A stretch of 54,893 nucleotides of DNA from an uncultured Erysipelotrichaceae bacterium (GTDB lineage Bacteria; Bacillota_I; Bacilli_A; RF39; UBA660), in contig CACXGO010000017.1 of NCBI GenBank assembly GCA_902767245.1, forward strand, positions 1 to 54,893, written 5' to 3'. The position numbers and the translations under genes were made by a program. Numbering within the stretch: the first letter of the stretch is position 1; each line of letters opens with the position of its first letter. Positions 1 to 7,674 of this stretch are shown piece after piece. The notes under the pieces were generated by a model. That model was not told where the DNA came from and ran no database searches. It saw nothing but the letters and a program-made list of their open reading frames with translations.

Positions 1-87
1 CCGAGTGGCGGAATAGGTAGACGCACAGGACTTAAAATCCTGCGAGATTCAAACCTCGTGCCGGTTCAAGTCCGGCCTCGGGCACCA
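1..87 (+). tRNA. tRNA-Leu(UAA), 5' end cut by window edge
   Basis: Class II tRNA with a long variable arm. The anticodon loop CTTAAAA gives anticodon TAA. The acceptor 3' strand CTCGGGC is followed by A and encoded CCA, and its partner begins CCGAG at base 1. Two 5' bases (expected GC) therefore lie outside the window. The T arm GCCGG-TTCAAGT-CCGGC pairs perfectly. Confidence 0.95.
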
Positions 88-99
88 ACTAGAAGATTG

Positions 100-122
100 C
101 AGTTCGAGAGAATTGTTTTTTT
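100..122 (+). terminator. Intrinsic terminator after tRNA-Leu
   Basis: Stem CAGTTC/GAATTG (one G-U pair), loop GAGA, then seven T. It separates the tRNA-Leu transcript from the promoter of the next tRNA operon. Confidence 0.7.
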
Positions 123-146
123 ATACAACATCAAAAATAAAAATTG

Positions 147-176
147 TTGACTTTTTATTATTTATTGTGTTAGAAT
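147..176 (+). promoter_or_regulatory. Promoter of the Ser-fMet-Asp-Phe-Arg-Pro tRNA operon
   Basis: Minus-35 TTGACT at 147-152 and minus-10 TAGAAT at 171-176, separated by 18 bases. Transcription should start near 183, just upstream of tRNA-Ser. Confidence 0.7.
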
Positions 177-195
177 ATACTTGCTATTTAAAAAC

Positions 196-286
196 GGAGA
201 AATACCCAAGTTCGGTTGAAGGGACCGGTCTTGAAAACCGGGAGGTCGGCGACGGCGCGGGGGTTCGAATCCCTCTTTCTCCGCCA
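196..286 (+). tRNA. tRNA-Ser(UGA)
   Basis: Acceptor GGAGAAA pairs with TTTCTCC. The anticodon stem CCGGT/ACCGG encloses loop CTTGAAA, giving anticodon TGA. It has the long variable arm of a class II tRNA, discriminator G and encoded CCA. It is the first gene of a six-tRNA operon. Confidence 0.96.
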
Positions 287-303
287 TTAGTTATATTTTT
301 TAT

Positions 304-380
<77 letters not shown>

Positions 381-382
381 AT

Positions 383-458
383 GGTTCCGTGGTGTAGTGG
401 TTATCACGTCTGCCTGTCACGCAGAAGATCGCCGGTCCGAATCCGGTCGGAACCGCCA
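383..458 (+). tRNA. tRNA-Asp(GUC)
   Basis: Acceptor GGTTCCG/CGGAACC, anticodon loop CTGTCAC (GTC), discriminator G and encoded CCA. The T loop reads TCCGAAT rather than the usual TTCGAAT, so the normally invariant T at position 55 is C. The rest of the fold is normal. Confidence 0.94.
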
Positions 459-465
459 TTTTTTT

Positions 466-541
<76 letters not shown>

Positions 542-548
542 TTAATTA

Positions 549-625
549 GCGCTCATAGCTCAATTGGATAGAGCATTTGACTACGGATCAAAAGGTTGCG
601 GGTTCAACTCCTACTGGGCGCGCCA
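549..625 (+). tRNA. tRNA-Arg(ACG)
   Basis: Acceptor GCGCTCA/TGGGCGC contains one T-G wobble. Loop CTACGGA gives anticodon ACG, which needs A34-to-inosine editing to read CGN codons. The T stem GCGGG/CCTAC has a C-A mismatch at 50:64 and a G-T wobble beside it. CCA is encoded. Confidence 0.94.
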
Positions 626-628
626 TCT

Positions 629-705
629 CGGGAAATAGTTCAATTTGGTAGAGCACCTGGTTTGGGACCAGGGGGTTGCAGGTTCAAATCCTGTTTTCCC
701 GACCA
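629..705 (+). tRNA. tRNA-Pro(UGG)
   Basis: Acceptor CGGGAAA/TTTCCCG, anticodon loop TTTGGGA (TGG), T stem GCAGG/CCTGT with one wobble, discriminator A, encoded CCA. It is the last gene of the tRNA operon. Confidence 0.95.
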
Positions 706-714
706 TTTGAAAAT

Positions 715-741
715 AAAGTCTTGAAATTCAAGACTTTTTTT
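715..741 (+). terminator. Intrinsic terminator of tRNA operon
   Basis: An 11-base inverted repeat (AAAGTCTTGAA with TTCAAGACTTT) is followed by T-rich sequence. Confidence 0.85.
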
Positions 742-778
742 GTACTAATATAGCTTTATTTTTACTATACTGTTGTGG

Positions 779-784
779 TATAAT
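779..784 (+). promoter_or_regulatory. Extended minus-10 promoter of ppa
   Basis: TGG directly precedes TATAAT, an extended minus-10 element. No convincing minus-35 is visible at the right distance. Confidence 0.5.
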
Positions 785-809
785 TATTTTAATTGAAGGA
801 TGTGAAATA

Positions 810-1298
810 GTGAATAATTTAGTTGATGCTATTATTGAAATTCCGTTAGGAAGTAAAAATAAATTTGAAATTGATGAAAAGACTCATCGTGTAAAACTTG
901 ATCGCGTATTATATAGTGCAATGAATTATCCTGCTGAGTACGGATACATTGAAAATACTTTGTCTGATGATGGAGATCCATTAGATATTCTAGTAATTTC
1001 TAATAGTCCTACCTTTCCGGGATGTGTTGTAAGAGCTAGAATTTTAGGTTATTTAAAAATGATAGATAATAATCAAGAAGATTATAAAATAATTTCTGTA
1101 GTTGATGTTGATCCAAGGTTTGATGAAATTAAAGATTTAAAAGATTTACCACAATTTAGATTAGATGAAATTAAAGATTTTTTTGCAAGCTATAAAAAAT
1201 TGCAAAATATAGATGTAAAAGTAGGTAATTATTATGGTAAATCAGAAGCTTTAAAAATATTAGAATATTGTCGAAATAAATATAAAGAAGAGGTATAA
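810..1298 (+). CDS. ppa: Inorganic pyrophosphatase (family I)
   Basis: Soluble family I pyrophosphatase, 162 residues, that splits cytoplasmic PPi to two phosphates and pulls biosynthetic reactions forward. The family signature DDGDPLDILV lies near residues 53-62, and its aspartates bind Mg2+. The upstream stretch NYPAEYGYIENTL is also typical, as is DVDPRF further on. Length is slightly below the usual 165-180. The start is a GTG at 810, nine bases after the ribosome site GAAGGA. It is the first gene after the tRNA operon, driven by its own extended minus-10 promoter, and its stop lies two bases before the next GTG start, so the two genes are probably co-transcribed. Confidence 0.95.
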   Translation: MNNLVDAIIEIPLGSKNKFEIDEKTHRVKLDRVLYSAMNYPAEYGYIENTLSDDGDPLDILVISNSPTFPGCVVRARILGYLKMIDNNQEDYKIISVVDVDPRFDEIKDLKDLPQFRLDEIKDFFASYKKLQNIDVKVGNYYGKSEALKILEYCRNKYKEEV

Positions 1299-1300
1299 AA

Positions 1301-2425
1301 GTGAAACCAATAAGAGTTGCTACTATTGGCAAAATAATATGGACATTTATAATAATAGTAATTATTTTAGTAGTTGTTGGAGTTATTTGTTCTTTAAAAA
1401 AGGATAATCCCAAAAAAACTCCTAATCCTATAACACCAAAATCAGAAAAGATTATTGATTACACAACTTCTAAAAATTATATATATAATTTTGAAGAAGA
1501 TAATATTAAAGCTACAGATAATGTAATTCATATTTCTGAAAGTGGTACTTACAAATTAATTGGAAATAATTCTAAGTATAAAATACTTATTGAAAGTCCA
1601 AGCAGTGTAGTAAAATTAGTTTTATCTTCTTTTACTACTAATATAATTGATAACTTAATTGAAGTAAAAAATGCCAATAAACTTATAATTGAACTTGAAG
1701 AATCTAGTGAAAACAATATTCTATATGAAACCGAGGAAGAATCAAATACTAATTCAATAATTATAGAATCAAATGCTGATATAGATTTTATTGGAACGGG
1801 GACATTAACTGTTGACTCAATAGGTACATTTATTCAAAACAAAGGAAATGTTGTTATAAAAGATGCAACAATTGAACTAAATAGCATTGATAATGGAATC
1901 AAAACTACTTGTAATTTTAATTTTGAAAGAGGAAATCTTTACATAAATTCAAAGAATCAAGCTATAATTTCTAATGAAAATGTTGAAATAAACGATGGCT
2001 TATTTGTTATAAATGCCCAAAATAAAGCAGTTAATAGCAAGGGTTTATTTATAATAAATAAAGGAAAAATTTTTATATCAAGTATGGAAGAAATTCAAAA
2101 ACCTAATGCTAATTCCATGCAAGAAGTTTTGATGCTAAGTTTTAAAGATATTCGAAATAAGATGTTAATTATTAATGATAATACAGCATCAATTCTGGCG
2201 TTTGCAGGGGGTAATAATTATCAACATGTTTTATATAGTGATGAGTTTAAAGTAAAGAACTATGTATTATATGATAATGCTAAAATAGCAGGTGAGAAAA
2301 AATATGGTCTTTACAAAATCGAAGAAATAGTCGAAGAAGGCCAATTAACATGCGAAAATTTAGAAAATGATGAATTTTTGATAAAAGAACTTGTGAATGT
2401 TTATAATGACATTGTAAAGAAATGA
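1301..2425 (+). CDS. Membrane-anchored carbohydrate-binding-type beta-helix protein
   Basis: A protein of 374 residues with one N-terminal membrane segment (about residues 12-32) followed by a long extracellular part. The outside region (about 60-330) is made of short beta repeats with phrases such as IESNADIDFIGTGTLTV. It resembles the Cthe_2159-type carbohydrate-binding family, in which parallel beta-helix proteins bind acidic polysaccharide; this assignment is by pattern only. A short non-repetitive tail ends the protein. The start GTG follows AGAAGAGGT. The gene sits directly behind ppa and ends inside a terminator hairpin. It probably binds or organises a surface glycan, but the ligand cannot be read from the sequence. 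Confidence 0.65.
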   Translation: MKPIRVATIGKIIWTFIIIVIILVVVGVICSLKKDNPKKTPNPITPKSEKIIDYTTSKNYIYNFEEDNIKATDNVIHISESGTYKLIGNNSKYKILIESPSSVVKLVLSSFTTNIIDNLIEVKNANKLIIELEESSENNILYETEEESNTNSIIIESNADIDFIGTGTLTVDSIGTFIQNKGNVVIKDATIELNSIDNGIKTTCNFNFERGNLYINSKNQAIISNENVEINDGLFVINAQNKAVNSKGLFIINKGKIFISSMEEIQKPNANSMQEVLMLSFKDIRNKMLIINDNTASILAFAGGNNYQHVLYSDEFKVKNYVLYDNAKIAGEKKYGLYKIEEIVEEGQLTCENLENDEFLIKELVNVYNDIVKK

Positions 2426-2449
2426 CAACCTTGGTTGTCTTTTCTTTTT
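2424..2449 (+). terminator. Intrinsic terminator overlapping the upstream stop codon
   Basis: GACAACC, loop TT, GGTTGTC, then a T-rich tract. The stop codon TGA (2423-2425) is part of the stem, and the likely minus-35 of rpiB (TTGGTT, 2431-2436) lies within the hairpin. Confidence 0.85.
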
Positions 2450-2486
2450 GGCTATAATATAATTAAATTAAAGTGGAGGATAAAAT

Positions 2487-2924
2487 ATGACAAAAATATG
2501 CATAGCTTCTGATCATCATGGTGTAAAAACTAAGGCTAAAATAGCAAAATATCTTACTAAAAAGGGATATTTAGTTGAAGATTTAGGAACAAACAGCGAT
2601 GAAATGGTAGATTATCCAATATATGCTAAAAAAGTTGGCAAGATGGTTGCTAATAAAGAAGCCGATTTTGGAATTTTGATATGCTATTCTGGAATAGGAA
2701 TGTCCATTGCTTGTAACAGAATAAAAGGTGTTAGATGTGCACTTTTAACAAATAAAATTGATGCAAAACATACAAGGCAAGATAACGATGCAAATGTTGT
2801 TGCTTTTAGTTCTGAGTTAAAACTGTATAAAATATATGATATTTTAGATGTCTTTTTGACAACTGATTTTTCAAAAGAGGAAAGACATATTAGAAGAATT
2901 GCTGAAATAGATGATGAATTATGA
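2487..2924 (+). CDS. rpiB: RpiB/LacAB-family sugar-phosphate isomerase, variant active site
   Basis: A 145-residue RpiB-fold enzyme. The family interconverts ribose 5-phosphate and ribulose 5-phosphate, and some members act on other sugar phosphates. Visible motifs are ASDHHG near residue 7, the loop CYSGIGMSIACNR around residues 66-78, RQDNDANVVAF near 99, and ERHIRRI near the C-terminus for phosphate binding. The catalytic Cys is kept. The usual CGTGIG loop is CYSGIG, and the His expected in RQHN (His99 in Escherichia coli RpiB) is Asp. Those changes leave the substrate uncertain, so rpiB is a family label. The start ATG follows GTGGAGG. The gene overlaps the next by four bases (ATGA). Confidence 0.85.
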   Translation: MTKICIASDHHGVKTKAKIAKYLTKKGYLVEDLGTNSDEMVDYPIYAKKVGKMVANKEADFGILICYSGIGMSIACNRIKGVRCALLTNKIDAKHTRQDNDANVVAFSSELKLYKIYDILDVFLTTDFSKEERHIRRIAEIDDEL

Positions 2925-3118
2925 TAAAAGTTTATTTATATGCTATAGCGTTATTCTTTTCAATATGGGTGTTAGACGCTGTAGATTTTAATCGAATATT
3001 AAAAAAGAATAAAAATATTCAAGCTCGCATACTATATTTATTGATAAGTATAATAATGGCTTACGTAATTGTAAATTTTATATGGGATTTTTATTCAATA
3101 TCTAAAATATGGAGGTAA
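2921..3118 (+). CDS. DUF1146 (YwzB-type) small membrane protein
   Basis: A 65-residue protein with two hydrophobic helices (about residues 4-18 and 38-58) around a basic loop. Motifs such as FFSIWVLDAVDF and a C-terminal NFIWDF match the DUF1146/YwzB family of Bacillota, whose function is unknown. It overlaps rpiB by four bases and lies one base before spoIID. In Bacillus the family also sits near spoIID, so gene order supports the call. Confidence 0.75.
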   Translation: MIKVYLYAIALFFSIWVLDAVDFNRILKKNKNIQARILYLLISIIMAYVIVNFIWDFYSISKIWR

Positions 3119-3119
3119 A

Positions 3120-4028
3120 ATGATAAAAAAAATATTAGCTTCAGCTTTAGCTGTGGTTTTAATTCCCTCGTTTATAAGCAATTTTTATTTGCAAAATATC
3201 CAAAATGAAGAAATTTATGATAATCATACTATTAAAGTAAAACAAGTATCAAAAAATGAAATTGTTGAACTTAATTTAGAAGATTATTTGATTGGAGTTT
3301 TAGCAGGTGAAATGCCAATAAATTTTGAAGAAGAAGCCTTAAAAGCTCAAGCAGTGGTGGCAAGAACATATGCCTTAAAAAGAGTTAAAGAAAGCAATCA
3401 ATATGATGTTGTTGATACTACTAAAAATCAGGTATATTTGGATAACGAGCGTTTATTAAAAGCTTGGGGTAATAATTATGATAAAAACATGCAAAAGATA
3501 AAAAAAGCAGTAGCCGATACAAGTCATGAATGCATTTTTTATAATAATAAATTAATAGATGCGCTCTTTTTTTCAACAAGTGTTGGTATGACGGAAAACA
3601 GTGAAGAAATATTTTCAAATAGTTTACCATATTTAAGAAGTGTTTCGTCGGTTTGGGATGAAACAGCATCTCCAGTGTATAAAGAAAAATATACTTTTAA
3701 ATTAGAGAAGTTTTATGAATTATTAAAGTTACCATATAATAAAAAATTAGAAATTGTTAAAACAAAGGTAACATCAACTGGTAGAATCAAGCAAATCAAA
3801 ATTAATGGGGTAGCATTTACTGGTCAAAAAGTTCAACAACTTCTCAAATTAAAATCAAATTATTTTAATATTTCTAAAGTTGGTAATACTATCGAAATTG
3901 AAACTAAAGGCTATGGTCATGGTGTGGGTATGAGTCAATATGGGGCTAATGGCATGGCCAAAGAAGGTTACAATTATAGAGAAATAATAGATCATTATTA
4001 TAAAGATGTTGAAGTAAAAAAAATATAG
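3120..4028 (+). CDS. spoIID: Stage II sporulation protein D (SpoIID), peptidoglycan lytic transglycosylase
   Basis: A 302-residue SpoIID. In spore formers it cuts glycan strands so the mother-cell membrane can move round the forespore during engulfment, working with SpoIIM and SpoIIP. It has an N-terminal signal anchor (about residues 5-25). The SpoIID core starts with LEDYLIGVLAGEMPINFEEE; the Glu in GEMP corresponds to the catalytic acid of the family. The segment ALKAQAVVARTYAL follows. The C-terminal hallmark GHGVGMSQYGANGMA sits near residues 265-280. ATG start with GGAGG just upstream. The next gene is SpoIIQ-like, the expected functional partner. Confidence 0.95.
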   Translation: MIKKILASALAVVLIPSFISNFYLQNIQNEEIYDNHTIKVKQVSKNEIVELNLEDYLIGVLAGEMPINFEEEALKAQAVVARTYALKRVKESNQYDVVDTTKNQVYLDNERLLKAWGNNYDKNMQKIKKAVADTSHECIFYNNKLIDALFFSTSVGMTENSEEIFSNSLPYLRSVSSVWDETASPVYKEKYTFKLEKFYELLKLPYNKKLEIVKTKVTSTGRIKQIKINGVAFTGQKVQQLLKLKSNYFNISKVGNTIEIETKGYGHGVGMSQYGANGMAKEGYNYREIIDHYYKDVEVKKI

Positions 4029-4074
4029 TATAAGATTTTTAATTCGGTTCATAATTAAAATGAGGCGAATGAAA

Positions 4075-4662
4075 ATGAAAAAAATGATTGCAATTAGTAT
4101 GATGTTAGTTATGTCAATAGTTGGGTTAGTTTTTGGATATAAAAGTTTAAAAATGGAAGATGTAATTGAGGACATAAAGTTAGAAGTGCCTTTTTTATCA
4201 GATGATCAACCAGTAACAGCAACAGTTAAAACAATAGCTAAACCTTTTAAAGATGAAAATGTAAAAACACTAGTGGATTTTTATGATTCAAGTAAAGATA
4301 ATCAAGAAAAATCAATTATTGTAATTGATAAAACATATATTCAAAACAAAGGAGTTTTGTATAAAAGTGATAAAACATTTGATGTTTTATCAATATATGA
4401 TGGAATTGTAATTGATGTAGGTAAAGACGATTTAACTGGGAATTATATTGTTATAAATCATGATAATGATTTAGTTGCAACATATAAAATATTAAATAGT
4501 GTTTCTCTAAAAAAGGGCGATCAAGTTAAAAAGAATGATAAATTAGGAACTGGTGGTAATAGTCAGATAGCACAAGGATATTTATTATTGCTAGAATTAA
4601 AAAACAAAAATATGTTTGTTAATCCAGAAAATTATTATAATAAATCAATTAAAGAAATCTAG
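4075..4662 (+). CDS. spoIIQ: SpoIIQ-like protein with degenerate LytM/M23 domain
   Basis: A 195-residue protein with one N-terminal membrane segment and a C-terminal LytM (M23 peptidase) fold, about residues 105-190. Active M23 enzymes need HxxxD and HxH zinc ligands. Here the loop equivalent to YAHL reads YKIL, and the HLHFE motif is LLLLE, so it should not bind zinc or cut peptidoglycan. This fits SpoIIQ, the forespore partner of SpoIIIAH in the engulfment channel, and the gene follows spoIID. Position and architecture carry the call more than sequence identity. In-frame ATGs exist at 4060, 4069 and 4075. 4075 is chosen because AGGCG (4063-4067) is then properly spaced. Confidence 0.7.
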   Translation: MKKMIAISMMLVMSIVGLVFGYKSLKMEDVIEDIKLEVPFLSDDQPVTATVKTIAKPFKDENVKTLVDFYDSSKDNQEKSIIVIDKTYIQNKGVLYKSDKTFDVLSIYDGIVIDVGKDDLTGNYIVINHDNDLVATYKILNSVSLKKGDQVKKNDKLGTGGNSQIAQGYLLLLELKNKNMFVNPENYYNKSIKEI

Positions 4663-4678
4663 AAGATTTCTTTTTTTA
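4651..4678 (+). terminator. Intrinsic terminator after spoIIQ-like gene
   Basis: AAAGAAATC, loop TAGAA (containing the stop TAG), GATTTCTTT, then T-run. Confidence 0.85.
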
Positions 4679-4683
4679 TAATA

Positions 4684-4713
4684 TTGATTAACCTAACTAA
4701 TAAATGCTATAAT
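4684..4713 (+). promoter_or_regulatory. Promoter of tagO-type gene
   Basis: TTGATT at 4684-4689 and TATAAT at 4708-4713, 18 bases apart. TGC directly before the minus-10 makes it an extended element. Confidence 0.65.
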
Positions 4714-4730
4714 TTATTTGGGTGATTTAA

Positions 4731-5771
4731 ATGCATCAAGATATATTACTTAAATCAATGCTGGTATTTGTTATCACATTTTTATTGGTAACATTTATTA
4801 TGCCGGTAGTAAAAAAAATAGCTAAACATGTTGGAGCTATGGATATTCCAAATTCAAGAAAAGTGCATAAAGTGCCAATTCCAAGATTTGGAGGGTTAGG
4901 AATTTATATTGGATTTATGATTGGATATTTGTTATTTTTTGAACCAGATAGTTTAATGAATAGCATTTTAATTGGTAGTTTTTTTGTTGTTTTAACAGGA
5001 ATTGCTGATGATATTAATCCTATTTCTCCTAAAATAAAACTTATTGGTCAATTCATTGCGGCGTTTATCGTTGTTGTTTTTGGTGGCGTCGTTTTAAGAG
5101 AAATAGATGCATTAGGATTATATTTAAATTTTGGAATCTTTTCTTATCCAATATCAATAATATTTATTATGGCATGTATGAATTGTGTTAATTTGATTGA
5201 TGGGTTAGATGGCCTTTCAGGTGGAATATGTGCAATATTTTATATGACTGTAATTGTAATCTTGTTTGCTCGTTCACAACTTGGATTAGAATTTTTACTT
5301 TCAATTATTATGCTTGCTTCTACAATGGGATTTTTAGTTCATAATTTTTATCCGGCTACTATTTTTTCTGGTGATAGTGGTTCAATGTTTCAAGGTTACA
5401 TTATTTCTGTAATCGCTATATTGGGTTTCAAAAATGTTACAGTAACGTCATTTTTAATACCAGTTATATTGCTTGCAATTCCTTTTCTCGATGCATTCTT
5501 TGCAATAATTAGAAGAGCATTAAAAGGGGAAAAGATTACATGCCCAGATAAAATGCACATACATCATCAACTATTAAGCTATGGATTAAGTCAAAGAACA
5601 GTTGTCTTAATAATTTATGCCGTAGACTTATTATTTGCAATTGGATCAATTATGTATGTTTTGGTTAAAAGAGAAATTGGTTATGTTTTCTATTTAGTAG
5701 TATTTATTATAGTGATTATTTTTGTTTTAAAATCAAATGTTATATTTGAACACAAAAAGAATAAAAAATAA
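4731..5771 (+). CDS. tagO: Undecaprenyl-phosphate GlcNAc-1-phosphate transferase (TagO/WecA family)
   Basis: A polytopic enzyme of 346 residues that moves GlcNAc-1-P from UDP-GlcNAc to undecaprenyl phosphate, the first lipid-linked step of wall teichoic acid or a related surface glycan. The family signatures are clear: IPNSRKVHKVPIPRFGG near residue 37 (substrate loop), GIADDINPI near residue 88 (Mg2+ aspartates), NCVNLIDGLDGLSGG near 140, DSGSMFQG near 215, and HIHHQLL near 275, the His-rich loop typical of the WecA/TagO branch rather than MraY. About ten membrane helices are visible. ATG start with GGTGAT upstream; it has its own promoter. The acceptor glycan cannot be determined here. Confidence 0.92.
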   Translation: MHQDILLKSMLVFVITFLLVTFIMPVVKKIAKHVGAMDIPNSRKVHKVPIPRFGGLGIYIGFMIGYLLFFEPDSLMNSILIGSFFVVLTGIADDINPISPKIKLIGQFIAAFIVVVFGGVVLREIDALGLYLNFGIFSYPISIIFIMACMNCVNLIDGLDGLSGGICAIFYMTVIVILFARSQLGLEFLLSIIMLASTMGFLVHNFYPATIFSGDSGSMFQGYIISVIAILGFKNVTVTSFLIPVILLAIPFLDAFFAIIRRALKGEKITCPDKMHIHHQLLSYGLSQRTVVLIIYAVDLLFAIGSIMYVLVKREIGYVFYLVVFIIVIIFVLKSNVIFEHKKNKK

Positions 5772-5801
5772 AATATTACTAATAATAATATTGGTGATAT
5801 T

Positions 5802-6518
5802 ATGCAAAATATAAATTTTGAAGAGTTGTTAACAGTAACTTATAGGAGTTTGTTATCTTTATCAGCTCTTTTTTTAGTGACAAAGATGCTTGGTAAGAAG
5901 CAGGTATCTCAGCTTAGCTTATTTGATTATGTAATAGGAATATCTATAGGAAACTTTGCGGCCGAAATGACAATAAATTTAGAATCACAAACCGCAAATG
6001 GAATTCTTGCAGTCTTCATTTTTGGACTTGTTGCCTATTTAATTTCGATTCTAACTATGAAAAGTATTCATTTAAGGCGTTTTTTTATGTCTACACCTAC
6101 GATTCTAATTGATAAAGGTGAAATATTAATGGAAGGTCTTAAAAAAGTAAAATTTGATGTTAATGACCTTTTAGAAGTCTGTCGAATTAAAGGCTATTTT
6201 GATATAAATGAAATAGAATATGCTTTAATGGAAGCAAATGGCGAAGTTAGCTTTATTCCAAAAGAGAAAAATCGAACTGTTACATTAGATGATATGAAGA
6301 TAACTAAAAAGCAAAAAGGATTATATGCTAATATTGTTATTGATGGAAAAATAATGAAAAAAAATTTACAAAAAATAGGCAAAACTGAAGAATGGTTGCT
6401 TTCAAAAATAAAAAAAAGTGATTTGCCGAATATATTACTAGCTACCATGGATAATGAAGGAAATATTGAGCTGCATTATAACAATAAAGGAAGAAAAGGA
6501 AAAGAAATACTTGAATAA
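5802..6518 (+). CDS. DUF421 membrane protein (YetF/YdfS type)
   Basis: A 238-residue protein with three N-terminal membrane helices (about residues 12-85) and a cytoplasmic domain. The phrase GKKQVSQLSLFDYVIGISIGN near residues 31-50 is typical of the DUF421 family. The region RRFFMSTPTILIDKGEI begins the soluble half, followed by two related alpha/beta units. Members of this family occur in many spore formers; one, SpoVAEA/YetF-like, is spore-associated, but function is not known for most. It follows tagO by 30 bases and may be cotranscribed. Ribosome site GGTGAT. Confidence 0.85.
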   Translation: MQNINFEELLTVTYRSLLSLSALFLVTKMLGKKQVSQLSLFDYVIGISIGNFAAEMTINLESQTANGILAVFIFGLVAYLISILTMKSIHLRRFFMSTPTILIDKGEILMEGLKKVKFDVNDLLEVCRIKGYFDINEIEYALMEANGEVSFIPKEKNRTVTLDDMKITKKQKGLYANIVIDGKIMKKNLQKIGKTEEWLLSKIKKSDLPNILLATMDNEGNIELHYNNKGRKGKEILE

Positions 6519-6586
6519 TTTACATTTTTTTACAGCTATAAATATACTTTATAATATAAAAATAGTATAATAAAATTGGTGATAGT

Positions 6587-7015
6587 ATGAGACATTTTTG
6601 CGCTTCTGCTTTTGTTGTTGATCCATTAACAAAAAAGATTCTTTTAGTATATCATACGAAGTTTAAAAAATGGGTTCAACCAGGAGGTCATATTGAAAAT
6701 GATGAATTTCCTGAAGAAACAGTAAAGCGTGAAGTATATGAAGAAACGGGATATAAAATAGCTTTAATTGGCGATCACTTTCCTCGTGAAGATGATCTGG
6801 TCAGACCACTTGGAATTCAAAAGAATCGTGGAAGTAATGGGGATTATCATATTGATATTATTTATGCAGCCAAACCTTTGAGTCATACTAAAGTTAAAAT
6901 TGATGATGAAATATCTAATTATCGTTGGTTTACTCGAGATGAACTTGAAACACTAAATGTATTTCCAGATATAAAAATTACTTTTGATTATATTTTAAGG
7001 GAGATAATAAAGTGA
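6587..7015 (+). CDS. Nudix hydrolase
   Basis: A 142-residue Nudix protein. The Nudix box runs from GGHIENDE through REVYEETGY, about residues 33-55, and matches Gx5Ex7REUxEExGU with all metal-binding glutamates present. Nudix enzymes hydrolyse nucleoside diphosphates linked to another group; the substrate of this one cannot be predicted. The N-terminal phrase RHFCASAFVVD suggests the common NTP-pyrophosphohydrolase-like branch. ATG with GGTGAT upstream. The last codons overlap the next gene by four bases (GTGA), so translation is probably coupled. Confidence 0.9.
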   Translation: MRHFCASAFVVDPLTKKILLVYHTKFKKWVQPGGHIENDEFPEETVKREVYEETGYKIALIGDHFPREDDLVRPLGIQKNRGSNGDYHIDIIYAAKPLSHTKVKIDDEISNYRWFTRDELETLNVFPDIKITFDYILREIIK

Positions 7016-7635
7016 AATTTATTGATATTTGGAATGGTTATTTATATCCGCTTATCGCTATTATAATTCCTGTTTTTGCAACAATTCATACTTTGAATAT
7101 GCGTTTGAAAAATGAAAATCGTGAAAAACATCAACCATATTTAGTGCTTGAAAGTATTAATAATTTATTTCATCTAAATAAAAATAAATTTTATTTTACC
7201 TTAACAGACGAAGAAAATATAAGGAAATCTAATGAATTGAAATTAGAAATTCTTTTGAAAAATATTGGTTATGGGGTTGCTACAAATGTTAAATTCTATA
7301 GTTTGTCAGAAAATAATAAAATACTTGGATGCCAAGATTTAAATGATAATATTAATCAAAAATTATTTACAACATTTGATATCGCAAGTTCTGAAGATAA
7401 AAAAGTTCAATTTGTTATTCAGTATAACGCTTTAAAACCTAGTTCACATCAATTTATTTGCGTTTATCAAGATTTAAATCATAACATATATAATTTTGTT
7501 TTTTCAATCAATATAAAATCAAAAAATAGGTTTGATTATTTTTCATATCAGCCATCATCTTTAAGTTATCAACGATTCTTTAGGGAAAACAAAACGCAAA
7601 TATCACAGAAATTTAAAGAATATAAAAACTTGTAA
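7012..7635 (+). CDS. Hypothetical protein with one N-terminal membrane helix
   Basis: Not recognised. It has 207 residues with one membrane segment near the N-terminus (about residues 11-28), then a soluble part rich in Asn, Lys and Phe that looks like a beta-sandwich (for example LLKNIGYGVATNVKFYS near residue 80, a pattern seen in immunoglobulin-like folds). It starts at a GTG overlapping the Nudix stop, so both are likely made from one mRNA. It ends in a terminator hairpin. Function unknown. Confidence 0.7.
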   Translation: MKFIDIWNGYLYPLIAIIIPVFATIHTLNMRLKNENREKHQPYLVLESINNLFHLNKNKFYFTLTDEENIRKSNELKLEILLKNIGYGVATNVKFYSLSENNKILGCQDLNDNINQKLFTTFDIASSEDKKVQFVIQYNALKPSSHQFICVYQDLNHNIYNFVFSINIKSKNRFDYFSYQPSSLSYQRFFRENKTQISQKFKEYKNL

Positions 7636-7649
7636 TCAAGTTTTTTTTT
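7625..7649 (+). terminator. Intrinsic terminator, overlapping a promoter
   Basis: AAAACTTG, loop TAAT, CAAGTTTT, then a T-run. The sequence TTGTAA (7630-7635) inside the hairpin stands 17 bases before TATAAT (7653-7658), so the minus-35 of the next gene lies in the terminator. Confidence 0.85.
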
Positions 7650-7674
7650 CGGTATAATTATAATTGGTGATAAA

